Source of the DNA: Ephydatia muelleri
Taxonomy: Eukaryota > Porifera > Demospongiae > Spongillida > Spongillidae
DNA length: 64,000 bases
Direction of reading: 5' to 3'
Assembly: GCA_013339895.1 (NCBI GenBank)
Contig: JABACO010000002.1
Location: 16,390,242-16,454,241 of the forward strand
Within the stretch, counting starts at the first letter, position 1. Each line of letters opens with the position of its first letter. Below are positions 11,151-22,608 of the stretch, piece by piece. The notes under the pieces were generated by a model that was not told the origin of the DNA, made no database searches, and worked only from the letters and a program-made list of their open reading frames with translations. The translations under genes were made by a program, and so were the position numbers.

Positions 11151-12755
11151 TTCAAAGCACTAACACTTAACAAGATTTATAACTAGTATGGTTTTCAAAT
11201 TTCAAGCTGTTTTTCGATTATTTCAATAAAAGTATCGACGTATTTGCATAATTATGACGTATATAATTTCAGATTCAGTTTCCGTCAAATAGGGTATTGA
11301 TATGAGTTTAAAGGCTCGGGTTTGTAAACTTTTTCAGCAAAGATAAAGAACCCTGCAATCTTGAAATTTTAAACCTGGGATTTTATTGCTTTGAATGAAA
11401 AGGCATTAACATCTTAAATTACCATTTCACTCATGATTATTAGAAATAATTTCAAGTTGGGCTTTTCAATAAAAAGGCATTATAAATTCTAGTCTTCAAT
11501 TGTAAGCTGGTGCATTCTAATGACTTGAAATTTCAAACACTAAACAGTGTCACACTATTTTTAAGAATGGGAGGATGTAGATGCACCACACAGGAAACGG
11601 AGACATGTTCCAAAACATGCTATGTATTGACTGATACAAAATGCTTCAAATATTGTATCGTTCTAAACTAATTGGCTACCCAGTAAGCAGGCCCTGGCTA
11701 AATATTGCTAATTTTGTTTGAAATCGTTGCGATATATGGTATCGCTGCGAAGTAAACCAAGTTGAATATCGGTACATGTACATTAAATTACAGAGCTTGA
11801 TGCAATAGTTAAGTAATACATCACTCTGGGATGGTATGACTCGTTCTGCGTTTTGCAACTGAATTGACAAACAGCCGTATAGCAATGTCCATTACCCTGA
11901 TTCATATGCACAAAGACACAGAACATGTATACATACATGTACATGCATGCACACACACACACACAATACACACACACACAATACACACACAGACATATAT
12001 ATGACCAAATCTAAAACTTTTGACCCGCTTTATTAAAGCCGCTTTAAAACCAGTCAATCATTTACAATGTAGATACGTGCGTGTTGCGTCTTAGAATAGC
12101 TTGACACTTGTGTGGCTGCAGTTCTCTTGAGCTTATATTCATTTACCAATAGTAGGGCCCTACACACGCGCAGTTTTATTGCTGTATTGCTCTTTGACCC
12201 AGTGGATATATGTGAAAAATACCCATCAAATATCTGGCTGCATGTGATAAATGTGGATTAAAGTCAAGAGTTTTACATGTTAAGTATGAGTGTGATATTT
12301 TCACATCATTTTTTCACTTCTACAGATGAAATGGAATGTGTTATCAATTTTCTACTGCTAGCGGCTATGTGACTTGATTCCTATAAAATAGGAAAAGCCA
12401 TATACTCCCAGCTGTCACGATTAGTCTACGTTTAATATTCTAAAGATGTAAAGAAAACAAAATCAGTTTGGGCAGCTTAAAACTTGGAAAACTGTCTAGA
12501 AGTTTAGAATCTAGTTGACCGGGTTAAAGCATGTAGGTTTGAAATGGGGTCAACTGGTTATAAAGTGGGTCGGGTTTTTAATTCGTCGTAAGATACACAC
12601 TCGTGCACTTTTAATTGCACCATTTGATGCAGTAGATGGGTACTGGTAATACAGTTGAATGTCATATATAGCAAACTTTGTCCATTTTTCGTCAAACTTT
12701 ATAATATACTCCATACATACTGTACTTCGCACAAACTCAATGGATTGGTGTTTAT
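11150..12755. other. Start of receptor segmental unit A, no gene
   Basis: From about 11610 the sequence resembles 36190-36650 and 24230-24420 (shared CACCCAGTAAGC-like and ATGTCTATTATCCTGATTCAT-like blocks). A CA tract lies at 11950-11990. No gene is supported. Confidence 0.5.
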
Positions 12756-12759
12756 GTTT

Positions 12760-12962
<203 letters not shown>

Positions 12963-13856
12963 TGTATGAAGGATCAAGTTGAATTGGAGATGCATGAAAA
13001 ACACAGGTGGGTGTGAAGGTGTGAGGTGGGATGTACATAAAAATGTATGCCAAGCATACAGTACGTTATTTGGACAGTTCATTGTGCACGCGGGTTAGAA
13101 TTTTGTTGAGGAAGATTTGGTGGTATTTGCTGCTGAAGAACTGATTAAGATGTCAGTTTTCATTTTCTTACAACAGCTGAACGCCATTCGCCGAATGCCA
13201 GAGTGGAGGATGAGGATAGAGAGCGCTGTGAGAGGGTAGCTGATGTCACCGATATATTGACCTATCACCACCAGTTGATCGAGCGTACCCTGCGACTTCC
13301 CCGATGCACGTAGCTGCTTTCCCAGGAAGAAAACCACAAGGCCGGGTACCCTCAGTGCTACGTAGCACATGATATTCAAACTGTTTAGGACCACCACAGA
13401 TCTGACCGCCGAGTTGCCCGCGGTACTAGTCATGCTGTTCTTCGTTTTTAAGCACGTGAGTACCGAACACGCCACGGCTACTATTAAAGGAATGACGAAG
13501 GCTATTGAGAGGATAATGTTAGAGATGGTGGCGATTTCTCCTTCCTGCGTGCAGATGGGTCCCCGAATCTCCCTATATGTACCAGTAAATCTCAAGCTGT
13601 TAATAGCACTGGAATAGACGACAATAAAAATAAAAGCAGTGCAAACCATTTTTAAGGTGATCTGGTATCTGAAGTAAAGCATTGAAAATTGCACTGCCGA
13701 TATCAGCGTTAAGGTAAGCACTACGGTTGAGTGTATCCCGACTGCCAGTAGTATTCGGATAGCGCTCGTTAGATATGGACTGGAGCAGTTTCCATATACT
13801 GGTATATTTGCAATGACGCCTACGTCAGTCAAGATGCCTTGAGTGAGGGGACCTGT

Positions 13857-13860
13857 GATG
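13857..13860. repeat. Target duplication GATG, left
   Basis: Receptor sequence GATG just before the element's CAC; repeated at 16600-16603. Confidence 0.75.
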
Positions 13861-13888
13861 CACGGTTGTATGCGGCTGGAAACTAGGT
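13861..13888 (+). promoter_or_regulatory. 12-spacer recombination-signal-like left end
   Basis: CACGGTT (13861-13867), spacer GTATGCGGCTGG (13868-13879, 12 nt), AAACTAGGT (13880-13888). The match to the other end is limited to CACGG, the GG just before the nonamer and AAACTAGG(T/C). Confidence 0.75.
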
Positions 13889-14324
13889 CTACAATTAGAT
13901 CATTTACGGTATTAACACAACATTCTAAAATGATGCCTCATTATAGACATCCATGTTTTAAAAGCTGACCATGACTCAGCAGAACCAGCAAATTAGAAAA
14001 TTACAACGAACTAACACACTGCACCCCCTTTCCTGGCATGTCCAGTCGATGCGCACAATTGACACCCCACACAGCTTGCATGCGCGTACCGTTTTATAAG
14101 GCCACGCGGCACGTATTTAGTAGAGGGGCGTTACTAAATCAGACGACGTGGCCTTTGGTGACTGAACTGGAAAGTAAGCATACTACAGCGATGATCAGGA
14201 GGCATGTGGCTATACGTTTTTGCAAACCTAAAGTGGTAACGAATTTTCTATGACCACAAACAAGCTGAGCGAATTCCATGAATAATCGACATACGTTGTG
14301 GTTTGTCCCTACATGTATACCTGA

Positions 14325-16080
14325 TTATATAAAGTTTGTGGGCAGAGGATAACGAAGTACAGGGCAAAGAATAGTATCAGCTATGAGAGCAAGGCATTCT
14401 CAGCTGAGCTGAAAATAGCTTTTGACATGGACACGTCTGGGGATGACGTCAACATTCACCCTGAGATGTTCTGCATGCACTGTAAGCTCTCAATGGAGAG
14501 GACCATCACAAAGGGAGTGCATCACAAATGTGCAGTGATCCTATTTGAATGGCAAAAACATACAGATCAAGAATGCAAGGTAAACAGTACACATTTGCTT
14601 TTTAAAAGTAAACCTATGACATCATGGTGTTCAGGTATGTGAGCACTTCCGTGCATGCTCAAGTGGACACATGAGGAAGCCAACAGTTGGTAGAGGCCGT
14701 GAGGCAGGCGTCACACCTAATTTACTCACAGATCATCTCGAGAAGATTGCCCCTCCTCCAGTTCTCTTACATGAGCCTAGTCCACCTTTGGAAAGCATGA
14801 ACAACCAGTTGATGCTAAAGGAGCTGAAGTGTGCAGTGAGCTCCAACATCCTCTCACAGCCACTGGAACTGCAGTGTGGTACACTGGTGTGCACCAAGTG
14901 CCTCTGGGAGTGGACAGCAGCATCTGGCGCTGTGAACTGTTCCTGCTGCTCTGAGGGTGGTCCCTTGGTTTCCTACCATGTCAGACCAGCACCAGGTGTG
15001 ATACTCCTGCTGCTATCGGATGTTTTGGTACATTGTACAGACTGCAGCAGGGATGTTAAGGCTGGTGACTACCATCACTTACACCTGAGTTGGCTTCCAT
15101 TGCTCCAAGGAGACCTTGAAACAGCTCAGCATTCACAGGAAGTGTTGCAGCTGGTAGCAACATATGTGGCCTTAGTTCATGGAGAGGAAAACCCTCTTGC
15201 TGTGGATCTTTTGAAGCAATCTGCTGCAAAAAAGAAATCTGTGAAGGCAATTGTATGCAAGTTAGTTCAGTATAGGAAGCAGAAGTGGCGAAATGCACAG
15301 TAACTGTGAAAAGAGGGTACTCTGAAAAAGAAGTGCCCTTTGACAAGACACTTGACAATGCTATGCAATCATTTGGTGTACGACAGCAGTATTTTGGGGG
15401 GGGGGGGGGGGGGGGGGGGGAGGAGGCATTTATTGGCAACCATGTACACAAGGCATTAAAGATAAAGTGTACATGTGCTATGCATGTGTATGTGACTAAT
15501 TCATGCAACTTAAACATTTACTGGTACCTAACATCCAGACTCTGTGCACATCTATATCAAAGATGGCACAAGAGAAACTGCCCCACTGATCTGGAGAGGT
15601 AGCCGGTCAAGTGTCAAAGTTCATCACCACACTCTCCTTAAATAGAAAACGTCACAATATATGTGATCAGAACTTCATTGATGCAGCACACACTACACCA
15701 GGTAGGGAAACAAACGTTCAGTGTACATATAGGGTTCACTATATGCTTCATTTCAACTAATTAGGCTATTCAAGAGTTCATGGCCTTTTTCCGGGACACA
15801 TATCCTGAGGCAACAGTCCCAATTAAAATGCACCTATTGGAGACCATACTCTGCAGTGGTCAAATACTAACCATGTTGGCTTTGGCCTCCTAGGTGAACA
15901 GGGAGCCGAGTCAATCCATGCCAAATTTAATCGACTTGGCAAGCTTGGCATTTGCTCCTATCAAAGACCGCATGCAGAACTTGATGTGCATAGTGAAAGA
16001 ACACTTGCTAAGTATTGAGCCACAATTGGTAGCTGCCATCCCCCCTCCAGCCAAGAATACTATAGCTATGTAATTCATGC
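14325..16080 (+). pseudogene. RAG1-like protein, N-terminal zinc region kept, core mostly lost
   Basis: Exon 1 is open from about 14325 (VCGQRITKYRAKN..., then the ATG at 14427) to 14579. A 55-nt intron (14580-14634, GTAAAC...TTCAG) joins it in frame to 14635-15303. Exon 1 has DVNIHPEMFCMHC, matching the RAG1 IHPxxFCxxC motif, then WQKHTDQECKVC across the splice, matching its WxxH...CxxC. Next comes a RING-like block (about 14826-14975: LKC, LQCGTLVCTKC, NCSCC) and a CxxC...HxH block (HCTDCSRDVKAGDYHHLH), in the order of the RAG1 RING and zinc finger. After 15303 the frame breaks (VKRGYSEKEVPFD continues in another frame), followed by a long G run. A C-terminal remnant at about 15770-16070 has YPEATVPIKMHLLE and, in another frame, LLGEQGAESIHAKFNRLG, at the place where RAG1 carries its third catalytic acid (WASEGNESGNK). 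The first two catalytic aspartates are not seen. Confidence 0.8.
15398..15420. repeat. Poly(G) run inside the RAG1-like pseudogene
   Basis: About 23 consecutive G, likely also a sequencing or assembly weak point. It lies where the coding similarity breaks off. Confidence 0.9.
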
Positions 16081-16560
16081 AGTTCAAGCTCAATCTATAT
16101 ACACATTAACATGAAGTCAAATGTATAACCAAACTTCATTGCGCCCACCCCCAAAAGACACAAAAATGGTGGATTTCCAAAGGCTTGAAAACTACTTCAG
16201 AAAATTCGTTACCGTTAAACTATACGAAGAAATGACAGTACATTCAACTAACTTTACTGTGGTGATTTTGGTATGTTCCATCTCAGTCACCGAGCGTCGT
16301 TATCGTTTTTTGAACACACGCGGTCGGTGTTCACCGTGCTTAAGTCAATAGCTGTCGAAGAACCTGAGCCGACAGTTCGCAACGCCAGGCCACGTGGTTT
16401 ATGCCTACAATAAAGGTCAGAGGTGTTTGTCACTGCTAGTATGGCTTTTAGGTGTTGATTACGTTTCATGTACCTCGTGCACAGCTGGTTCTAAAGGACA
16501 TCGGTTGCTAGGTTCGTTGCTATGGGGCGACGCAACCACTTCAATATTTTGGGGCGTAGG

Positions 16561-16599
16561 GCCTAGTTTCCACGCGTTCAATGAGAGCAAACCGCCGTG
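16561..16599 (-). promoter_or_regulatory. 23-spacer recombination-signal-like right end
   Basis: Read on the minus strand from 16599: CACGGCG (16599-16593), 23-nt spacer (16592-16570), AAACTAGGC (16569-16561). The spacer is 11 nt longer than at the left end, about one helical turn. Confidence 0.75.
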
Positions 16600-16603
16600 G
16601 ATG
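16600..16603. repeat. Target duplication GATG, right
   Basis: Receptor sequence resumes GATGCACAGAAC, as in the uninterrupted paralogues. Confidence 0.75.
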
Positions 16604-17015
16604 CACAGAACTGCCACTACTGCGTACAGGAGAGTAACGGGTTTAACCCCTGATTCCTTCATAATACGGTAGATGTAGTAGAGAACCACAGGCACGATCA
16701 CCAGTGAGGGAATCACCACGATTACAAGGTGGATGATCCCTATAGCGACGTACACTTGAGTTGAGTGGTCATCTGCGGAAGAATTTAGTAGACGACCAAC
16801 TGTTTGGTTTTCAAACTCCATCATAAGCTGCATGTATAGAAGTGTACCTGTATTAGGCAATTACATCAATGACTGAGGTATTTGAGATGAAGTGGCAAAC
16901 GTTGAATTAGCAGTCGCTTGCCCACGTCCTGTCATATATGTGCATACAAAGCCATAGAGGTCCATGGATGTGTTCGGTTAGTGTGGTTAAGAGACGGAAC
17001 AACTCAGTGGGTACC

Positions 17016-17205
<190 letters not shown>

Positions 17206-17229
17206 AGGGGGTGGGGATGCTTCCACGCA

Positions 17230-17723
17230 CTCATTCTTTACAAAACGTATACATTTTGATAATCGCTAGCTGTTACTTTTGCACAATTCCACCAATGATA
17301 CGCTTGGGGCAACTTCATAATGAGACACATAACATGAGAGAGAAAAATTATACACTATTCTTCGTACAACAGCAGTTACGGCAACACGCAGAAATAGTGT
17401 AGTCACTTCTGTGTACAATATGGCATATTGTACACGAGGGCTGCACTATATCGTTACGTGGCCGAGTACCGCTGAACGTGGAAAGGCTAATTACTTTACA
17501 ATGCCCAACTTCAGGGCGTGAAAATGCACATAGATTCCCAATCACGCTTACCTCTACGATGTGTCGCAAACCTAGCAGTTAGGAATACGAGCAGAGTACT
17601 CATTCTTTAAATAATTTTCCTTGTTACACAGTTGACACCAAATCTCAATGCGTAGGAGTGTAGACTTAACACATTGTGTGCTGTAGTGTGTGTGTGTGTG
17701 TATGTGTGTGTATGTGTGTGTGT

Positions 17724-17755
<32 letters not shown>

Positions 17756-17980
17756 TAATTTGTGTGCAGGAAGTTTCCTGAAAATGGTGCCAACCATGGT
17801 GCCTAACAGAGACGTCCAACATGGCGACGTAGTTATGAATATTACAGATCGACATTTAACAAATAAAGCATCTAAATTCTAGTGGACTTTGCTAAAATAG
17901 AGTAGGTCTGTGAAATTTATGTATTCATCATTGCATAATTTTTTTGTTTCCTTTCAAATCCTACAAGCAACACCAATTTG
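17230..17980. repeat. Conserved 5' module of the receptor duplication, unit A
   Basis: Closely matches 26810-26990 plus 29634-30300 of unit B, which carries two extra insertions. It includes TAATTACTTTACAAT, CTTCAGGGC(G/C)TGAA, CACGCTTACCTCTACGATG and a (GT)n tract at about 17688-17755. Parts recur at 33540-33660, 52025-52100 and 62630-62690. It could be a promoter or 5' UTR region carried with each receptor copy. Confidence 0.6.
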
Positions 17981-17981
17981 G

Positions 17982-18132
17982 GATCGTTTCCACGAAAAGG
18001 CATGCTTTCAGATTGTTTGATATTAAGGTTCTGAAAATTTTAATTAGCCATACATATTTCAATGCAGGCATTACATTTCTATTGCGCGTACTGGAAATTT
18101 TAGTTAGGCCCCTTTTCACAGAAACGATCCCA
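17982..18132. mobile_element. Short MITE with GGGATCGTTTCC ends
   Basis: TGGGATCGTTTCCACGAAAA at the left and its imperfect reverse complement at the right (ending CGATCCCA). Same family as 59213-59455; partial copies at about 30290, 35757-35876 and 57430-57520. Confidence 0.65.
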
Positions 18133-19261
18133 ATTACAACTAAAGTGCACTGTGCATTGTTTCTTATTATAACAAGCAATCACGTGATAAATAATATCTT
18201 AGTGTTTAATTGCCTTGTGAGAATATCCTTACAATCATTGCATTGTGATAGTGTAATGGCATTCTCATGATGAGAAGGGCATTGCACAATCGCAATGCAG
18301 TTTGATCTGCAACGTCGCCATATTGGACATCTTACACATCTTGATACATCCATGGAGCGGTAGCTAGGGAGGAAAATATCCTGTCCATGATTCAAAAAAA
18401 AAAAATTCTGGTACATATATCAAGAGGATTTGCATTACAATCAGTGTTGCCATATGTTATGGTGAAGCCTTTGCCATTCAGTGGTTGTAAGTGAGGATCA
18501 ATAGCAACATTATGGCATACCAATGACAACAAGGAAGCAGTGAAATCCCTGATTTCATTACGTTATGGTGAATTGTCACAGAAAGCATGAATATCATGTA
18601 ATAGTTGACAGAAAATGACAGACCATGGTTACAGGTGCATGGGCATACTCCAGGGGAAGGTCAATGGGGGTTTGAACGACCCCTCCCCCAAAGTGAGGTC
18701 TTATAAGTGATGATCCATATCCGTGAAGTTGTACGTATATTCATGTTTTGCATACTGTGATTGCAGTATTGATGGTGTCGATTCAATGCGAACATGGCAT
18801 TGGAAATAACAAGTGGAGGAAAGCGGAAATCTACTAACTGGTAGATTTTCCTTCAGCTGTAGAGACTACTAATAATGTGTGGTGGAATGGAAAGTGAAGT
18901 GACGTTTTGTACTGAACCTCCTCATAGAATGATTCACCTCAATCACGTGCTAGTTTCTTTTTAAAGATTATCTTAACAATGACCTCCATTTAAGCAGGGA
19001 TTGTATGACAGGCTTAACCTTGTGAGCCAATGTACCTTACTTTTGCTCTTCTTATTTGGGTTTTGTATACAAAGAGAATAGATATTGCTGTAGTTGCTTC
19101 AAGAGCAACAACTTTTAGACTTGAACAGACAGCATAGGCTCCAAAAAGGTGGTCTACTAAATTCAGAAACACATACAAATGCCTTATCACTCCTCCAGTG
19201 TTGTACGCTGTGAGTACTACACTTATTGCTCCCTGATAGAAGGATTATTAAAAACCAAAGC
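18133..19261. other. Non-coding sequence, no gene seen
   Basis: AT-rich, absent from the equivalent place in unit B, so inserted in A or deleted in B. No feature recognised. Confidence 0.4.
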
Positions 19262-19490
19262 AACTGTACACAACACCCAGGTACACTGTACACAACAAAC
19301 AGGGTACACTGTACACAACACACAGGGTACACTGTACACAACAAACAGGGTACACTGTGCACAGCACACAGGGTACACTGTACACAGCACACAGGGTATA
19401 CTGTACACAGCACACAGGGTATACTGTACACAGCACACAGGGTATACTGTACACAACACACAGGACAGGGTACACTGTATGCAGCATGCA
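19262..19490. repeat. 23-bp minisatellite
   Basis: About nine units built around GTACACTGTACACA with a CACACAGG spacer. Some units read GTATACTGT or GTGCACAG. Frames through it on both strands are artefacts. Confidence 0.9.
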
Positions 19491-19793
19491 GGTATGAGCA
19501 CTGTTTGGTAAAATTGGATGCAGCCATTCAAAAGGCATGTCAATACCTCTGTGAAGAAAATTTCCGGATCTTTTCAACAAGAGCTGCTGTTATGTTTGAA
19601 AGATTTTCAACTTAAAAAGTTGAATTCAAAAAGGCACAGAACCAACTTTCCATAAGCCATGTCCTGATCCATTTACAATTCATGAAGAATCTGAATCAAG
19701 CTTGCGATGCTGGAATCGCCAAGTGAGTGTGAAATCCCACCCAATTCAGTTGTTCCATTTCAGTAGAAAAGTGCGCCAGCTGAGATACATGTG

Positions 19794-20275
19794 TGCAGAG
19801 ACAACTCAATGACTATTGATTCTCAACTGGTGACTCGTCAGTATCCTGTACCTCTTTCTGATGACTTAATGTCTATAAATTCTCAATGGTTGATCTCGCT
19901 GATTGGTACAACCAAATCATGTTGGGCCCAGAAAGTCAGCTCTCCCGAGGATCATTGCTTCAATGTAAACTGTTTTTTGGCATCAGCTCTGCCCCTGGGA
20001 TATTTTCAGGAAGTCATGGACAAATTAACTGCTGACCTTCAAGGAGTCAATTTGTATCTGGATGACATCGTCATTAGAGGTTTCACTGTTTTGAGCATTG
20101 TGCAGAGCCTTCTAGCTCTGTTTTCATAACTGTTTTTTGGTGCTGCTTTAAGAAACGTTATTTTGCGCAGCCATCAGTTGAATACCAGGGATTTATTATG
20201 TTTAGCCAAGGTATTGCAACAGGGCAAGAAGTTGATACCATCACAAGGATGCACTCCCAAAATGTCACAACTCTA
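19794..20275 (+). pseudogene. Ty3/gypsy-like reverse transcriptase fragment
   Basis: 19791-20090 reads SQLVTRQYPVPLSDDLM, then ASALPLGYFQEVMDKLTADL and NLYLDDIVIRG. The last contains the YLDD catalytic motif of reverse transcriptase, with the preceding PGxFQ-like segment typical of Ty3/gypsy elements. After a frame change, 20140-20270 gives RYFAQPSVEYQGFIM, the conserved connection C-terminal of the catalytic motif. No LTRs, gag or integrase were found nearby, and frame breaks show it is dead. It is absent from duplicate unit B. Confidence 0.8.
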
Positions 20276-20279
20276 TGAC

Positions 20280-21050
20280 TTCTTGTAAGTCTCACTCCTG
20301 TGGACAGATGGTTGCACAGCACCATACACAGATTCGTTTGCTACCCTGGTGACATCCTTAGTCTCTAACACAATTGAAATACCCTTGGCAAGAGGTGATG
20401 ATTCAAAAACGGATGATGGTTACAGAGGGCATGAATGATAGTCCTGGTTCCCACATTACCCAAGTGTCGCATAGTGTAGAAATCAAAGGTTGCATTTGTT
20501 CAAATCGATGCCACAGTACTAAATTATAGTACTCAGCTCAGTTGTTTGTCACCCTTGCACCCATGTACGAACTCCAACTATCCTTCAAAGATACAGAATG
20601 CAGTATCAATCAGCGATGTGTCTTACATTCTCAACTTAAATATGACTATGTCCAAACAAGCCATAATTGGTTTGGAGTTGCCACACAATGGATCATAAGA
20701 AAACATTGACGATGGTTCTGTGATAACATCATTGAAGCTAGCCAAAGGTTAATGAATAGTACCTATCTTAGTGTTAAACGACTTCTTGCAGTAACTTTAA
20801 TTAAGCTTCTTATGCAAGAAAAAATTTATCCGCATCACAACAAGAACCATTGTATAACAGTAAGAACTCATTGAAGTCCGTCTTCAGCTATAAATGTCTA
20901 TGATTAAATGCATCTACAGCTGAGCAATGAGTTGAAGAAATTGGTGGCTGATGTTATGAATTCATCCAGTAATGACATCATTGTGAAGTGTTGTGATGTG
21001 CAATGGCAAAAGGAAGGTAATGATTATGGCCCTTTTTTAAAGTTATAGTC
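20280..21050. other. Non-coding remainder after the RT fragment
   Basis: Possibly more decayed retroelement. No motif could be read. Confidence 0.3.
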
Positions 21051-21059
21051 TTTGTTATG

Positions 21060-21345
21060 GAACCATCACCACCTTCACTAACATCACTATTTACAGAACC
21101 ATCACCACCTTCACCAACCTTACTATTTACAGAAACATCATCACCTTCACCACCATCACTATTTACAACCATGACCATCTTCACCAACATCACTAATTAC
21201 AGAAACATCACCACCTTTGCCAACATTGCTATTAACAGAACCATCACCACCTTCACCAACATCACTATGTACAGAAACATCACCACCTTCACCAACATCA
21301 CTATTCACAGAACCATCACCACCATCACCATTTATAAAACCATAA
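21060..21345. repeat. Minisatellite of ACCATCACCACCTTCACCAA-type units
   Basis: About eight imperfect 36-bp units alternating CATCACTATTTACAGAA and CCATCACCACC. The duplicate is at 30345-30510, with fewer units. Confidence 0.85.
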
Positions 21346-21449
21346 TCTACTTCCAAACCATCATCATCTTTAAGACCATCATCATTAACAGAATGGTTAT
21401 CTATTACATAACTCTCCTCAAATTTATCAGAATTGTTATCTCGCGCAGT

Positions 21450-22200
21450 TAAAAGGTGTGGTTTAAGATGAACACCATCAACACTCTTAATTGTCTTTTT
21501 AGAGTTTTCAATCAGTGCCAGGGAGTGCAGACCATTTCCAATACATTTTGTCCTTCATTCTTGAAATCCATCTTGCCACCTATTCCCTTATTTGTTGTAA
21601 ACTCCTTGTTAATGACTTGCTCCTACTTGATAAGCTTTTGTGTTTGAATGTCTCTGATCATAGTTTTCTTTCTGTTTGGTTTGTGCCTCGATCCTCAATA
21701 TTGCTTTACAATACTCAGCATTTGCAAAGCTCTAAAATTTGCTCAAAATCTGAATCAAAACAGTGATCATTATTAAGACCTTTTGGCTGTAGTTTTATAC
21801 CAATAGGAACAGTTGCTATCCTCCCACACATAGAAAGAAAATGCTCATACATGATACGAAGTCTTGTGTGCAAATATACATGTATCCAAAACTGTATTCC
21901 AATCGTTTTTTGGTGTACTACACCATATTTGATGATTATTGTTTGATTAAATTGCGGCGCGACTAAACCATTGGCCTGTAGTAAGAAAGAACATGAAATG
22001 GTCATTCAGATTTGTACAAATGCATATATCAATGATATATTTAATACTGATTTGAAAAACTTATGATGAAGATTTTGCATGTTATTAAATCCCAAATAGA
22101 AATCATAATGCATAATAATGCATAATAATGAAGACATAAATATAACACAGAGTACAGAAAGCTCGGCTCATCAAATCAGTGGCCCGCCCAAACATGCACA
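21450..22200. repeat. Segmental duplicate of 30600-31212, unit A
   Basis: Nearly identical to unit B, including a minus-strand frame at 21715-22005 (FWIHVYLHT, IMYEHFLSMCGRIATVPIG) kept in B at 30881-31090. The protein is not recognised and may be an old exon or transposon remnant. Confidence 0.6.
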
Positions 22201-22283
22201 ACAGCAGTTAAATGCATGCATATGAGTAAACCATCATTATTAGACAGTCCATGTTGCCACATGTGTAACAGTGCATATTAGGT

Positions 22284-22430
22284 TGTGTGTATATGTGTGT
22301 GTGTGGTGTTGTCTGTGAATATGTATGTGTATGTGTGTGTATGTGTGTGTGTTTGTGTGTATGTGTGTATGTGTGTGTATGTGTGTACTTTGTGGTGTGT
22401 GTATGTGTCTGTGCATGTGTGTGTGTGGTG
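22284..22430. repeat. Imperfect (GT)n tract
   Basis: GT with frequent TATG interruptions; matches 32044-32410 in unit B. Confidence 0.85.
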
Positions 22431-22608
22431 TTGTAAGTGGGGGGTCAGAAACACTCTCAGTATGCATTATATTACATAAAAGAAATAGGCTTCTACATGT
22501 ACCATAGAAATACTACTTACTCTTGCCACACTGAGTTTGTAAATTTCTAACAGCTTTTCTTTCATATATTGCAAAATTCTTTTCCTATGTAAGATTATAT
22601 CCTCGTCA

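Larger units (their letters stand above)
13861..16599 (+). mobile_element. RAG1-like transposon with 12/23 signal-like ends
   Basis: Boundaries come from the empty site in paralogues B and C (CCTGTGATGCACAGAAC in C at about 44609). The element begins CACGG and ends CCGTG. GATG is duplicated at 13857-13860 and 16600-16603; the match extends to 7 bp (GATGCAC) only because the element also starts with CAC. The left end reads heptamer CACGGTT, 12 nt, nonamer AAACTAGGT. The right end, read inward, is CACGGCG, 23 nt, AAACTAGGC. Inside is a decayed RAG1-like gene. Known: RAG1/RAG2, ProtoRAG and Transib act on CAC-starting ends, mostly with 5-bp duplications; Chapaev elements also have CAC ends and 4-bp duplications. 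I place it in the RAG1/Transib/Chapaev group, with RAG1-like N-terminal sequence. At 2.74 kb it lacks the middle of the catalytic core, so it is probably non-autonomous. Confidence 0.85.
13095..16860 (-). pseudogene. 7TM receptor copy A, split by a RAG1-like transposon
   Basis: The N-terminal part (16607-16860) carries MQLMMEFENQT, TM1 and the start of TM2. The C-terminal part (13095-13856) carries the rest of TM2 through TM7 and the tail. The two parts join at ...AVVAVLCI / TGPLTHGIL when compared with intact copies B and C, so 2.74 kb of foreign DNA sits inside TM2. Apart from the insertion both parts stay open, so the break is recent relative to the duplication. Conserved features present are NQT and NSS glycosylation sites in the N-terminus, the YGNCSSPY and GPICTQEG cysteines expected to form the extracellular disulphide, and SYPLTALSILIL in TM7 in place of NPxxY. 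Copy A cannot make a full receptor unless the insertion is spliced out or excised. Confidence 0.85.

Noticed and set aside
13857..13863. 7-bp target duplication GATGCAC for the RAG1-like element
   Set aside because: CAC at the left is better explained as the start of the element, since the right end finishes with GTG. GATG is then the duplication.
16121..16470. Possible RAG2-like (kelch) partner in the RAG1-like element
   Set aside because: Frames here show no kelch GG or W spacing. Part is read-through of the terminal sequence.
19099..19580. Frames of Thr-Val-His-Asn or Val-Leu-Cys-Thr repeats
   Set aside because: Artefact of the 23-bp minisatellite read in frames without stops.
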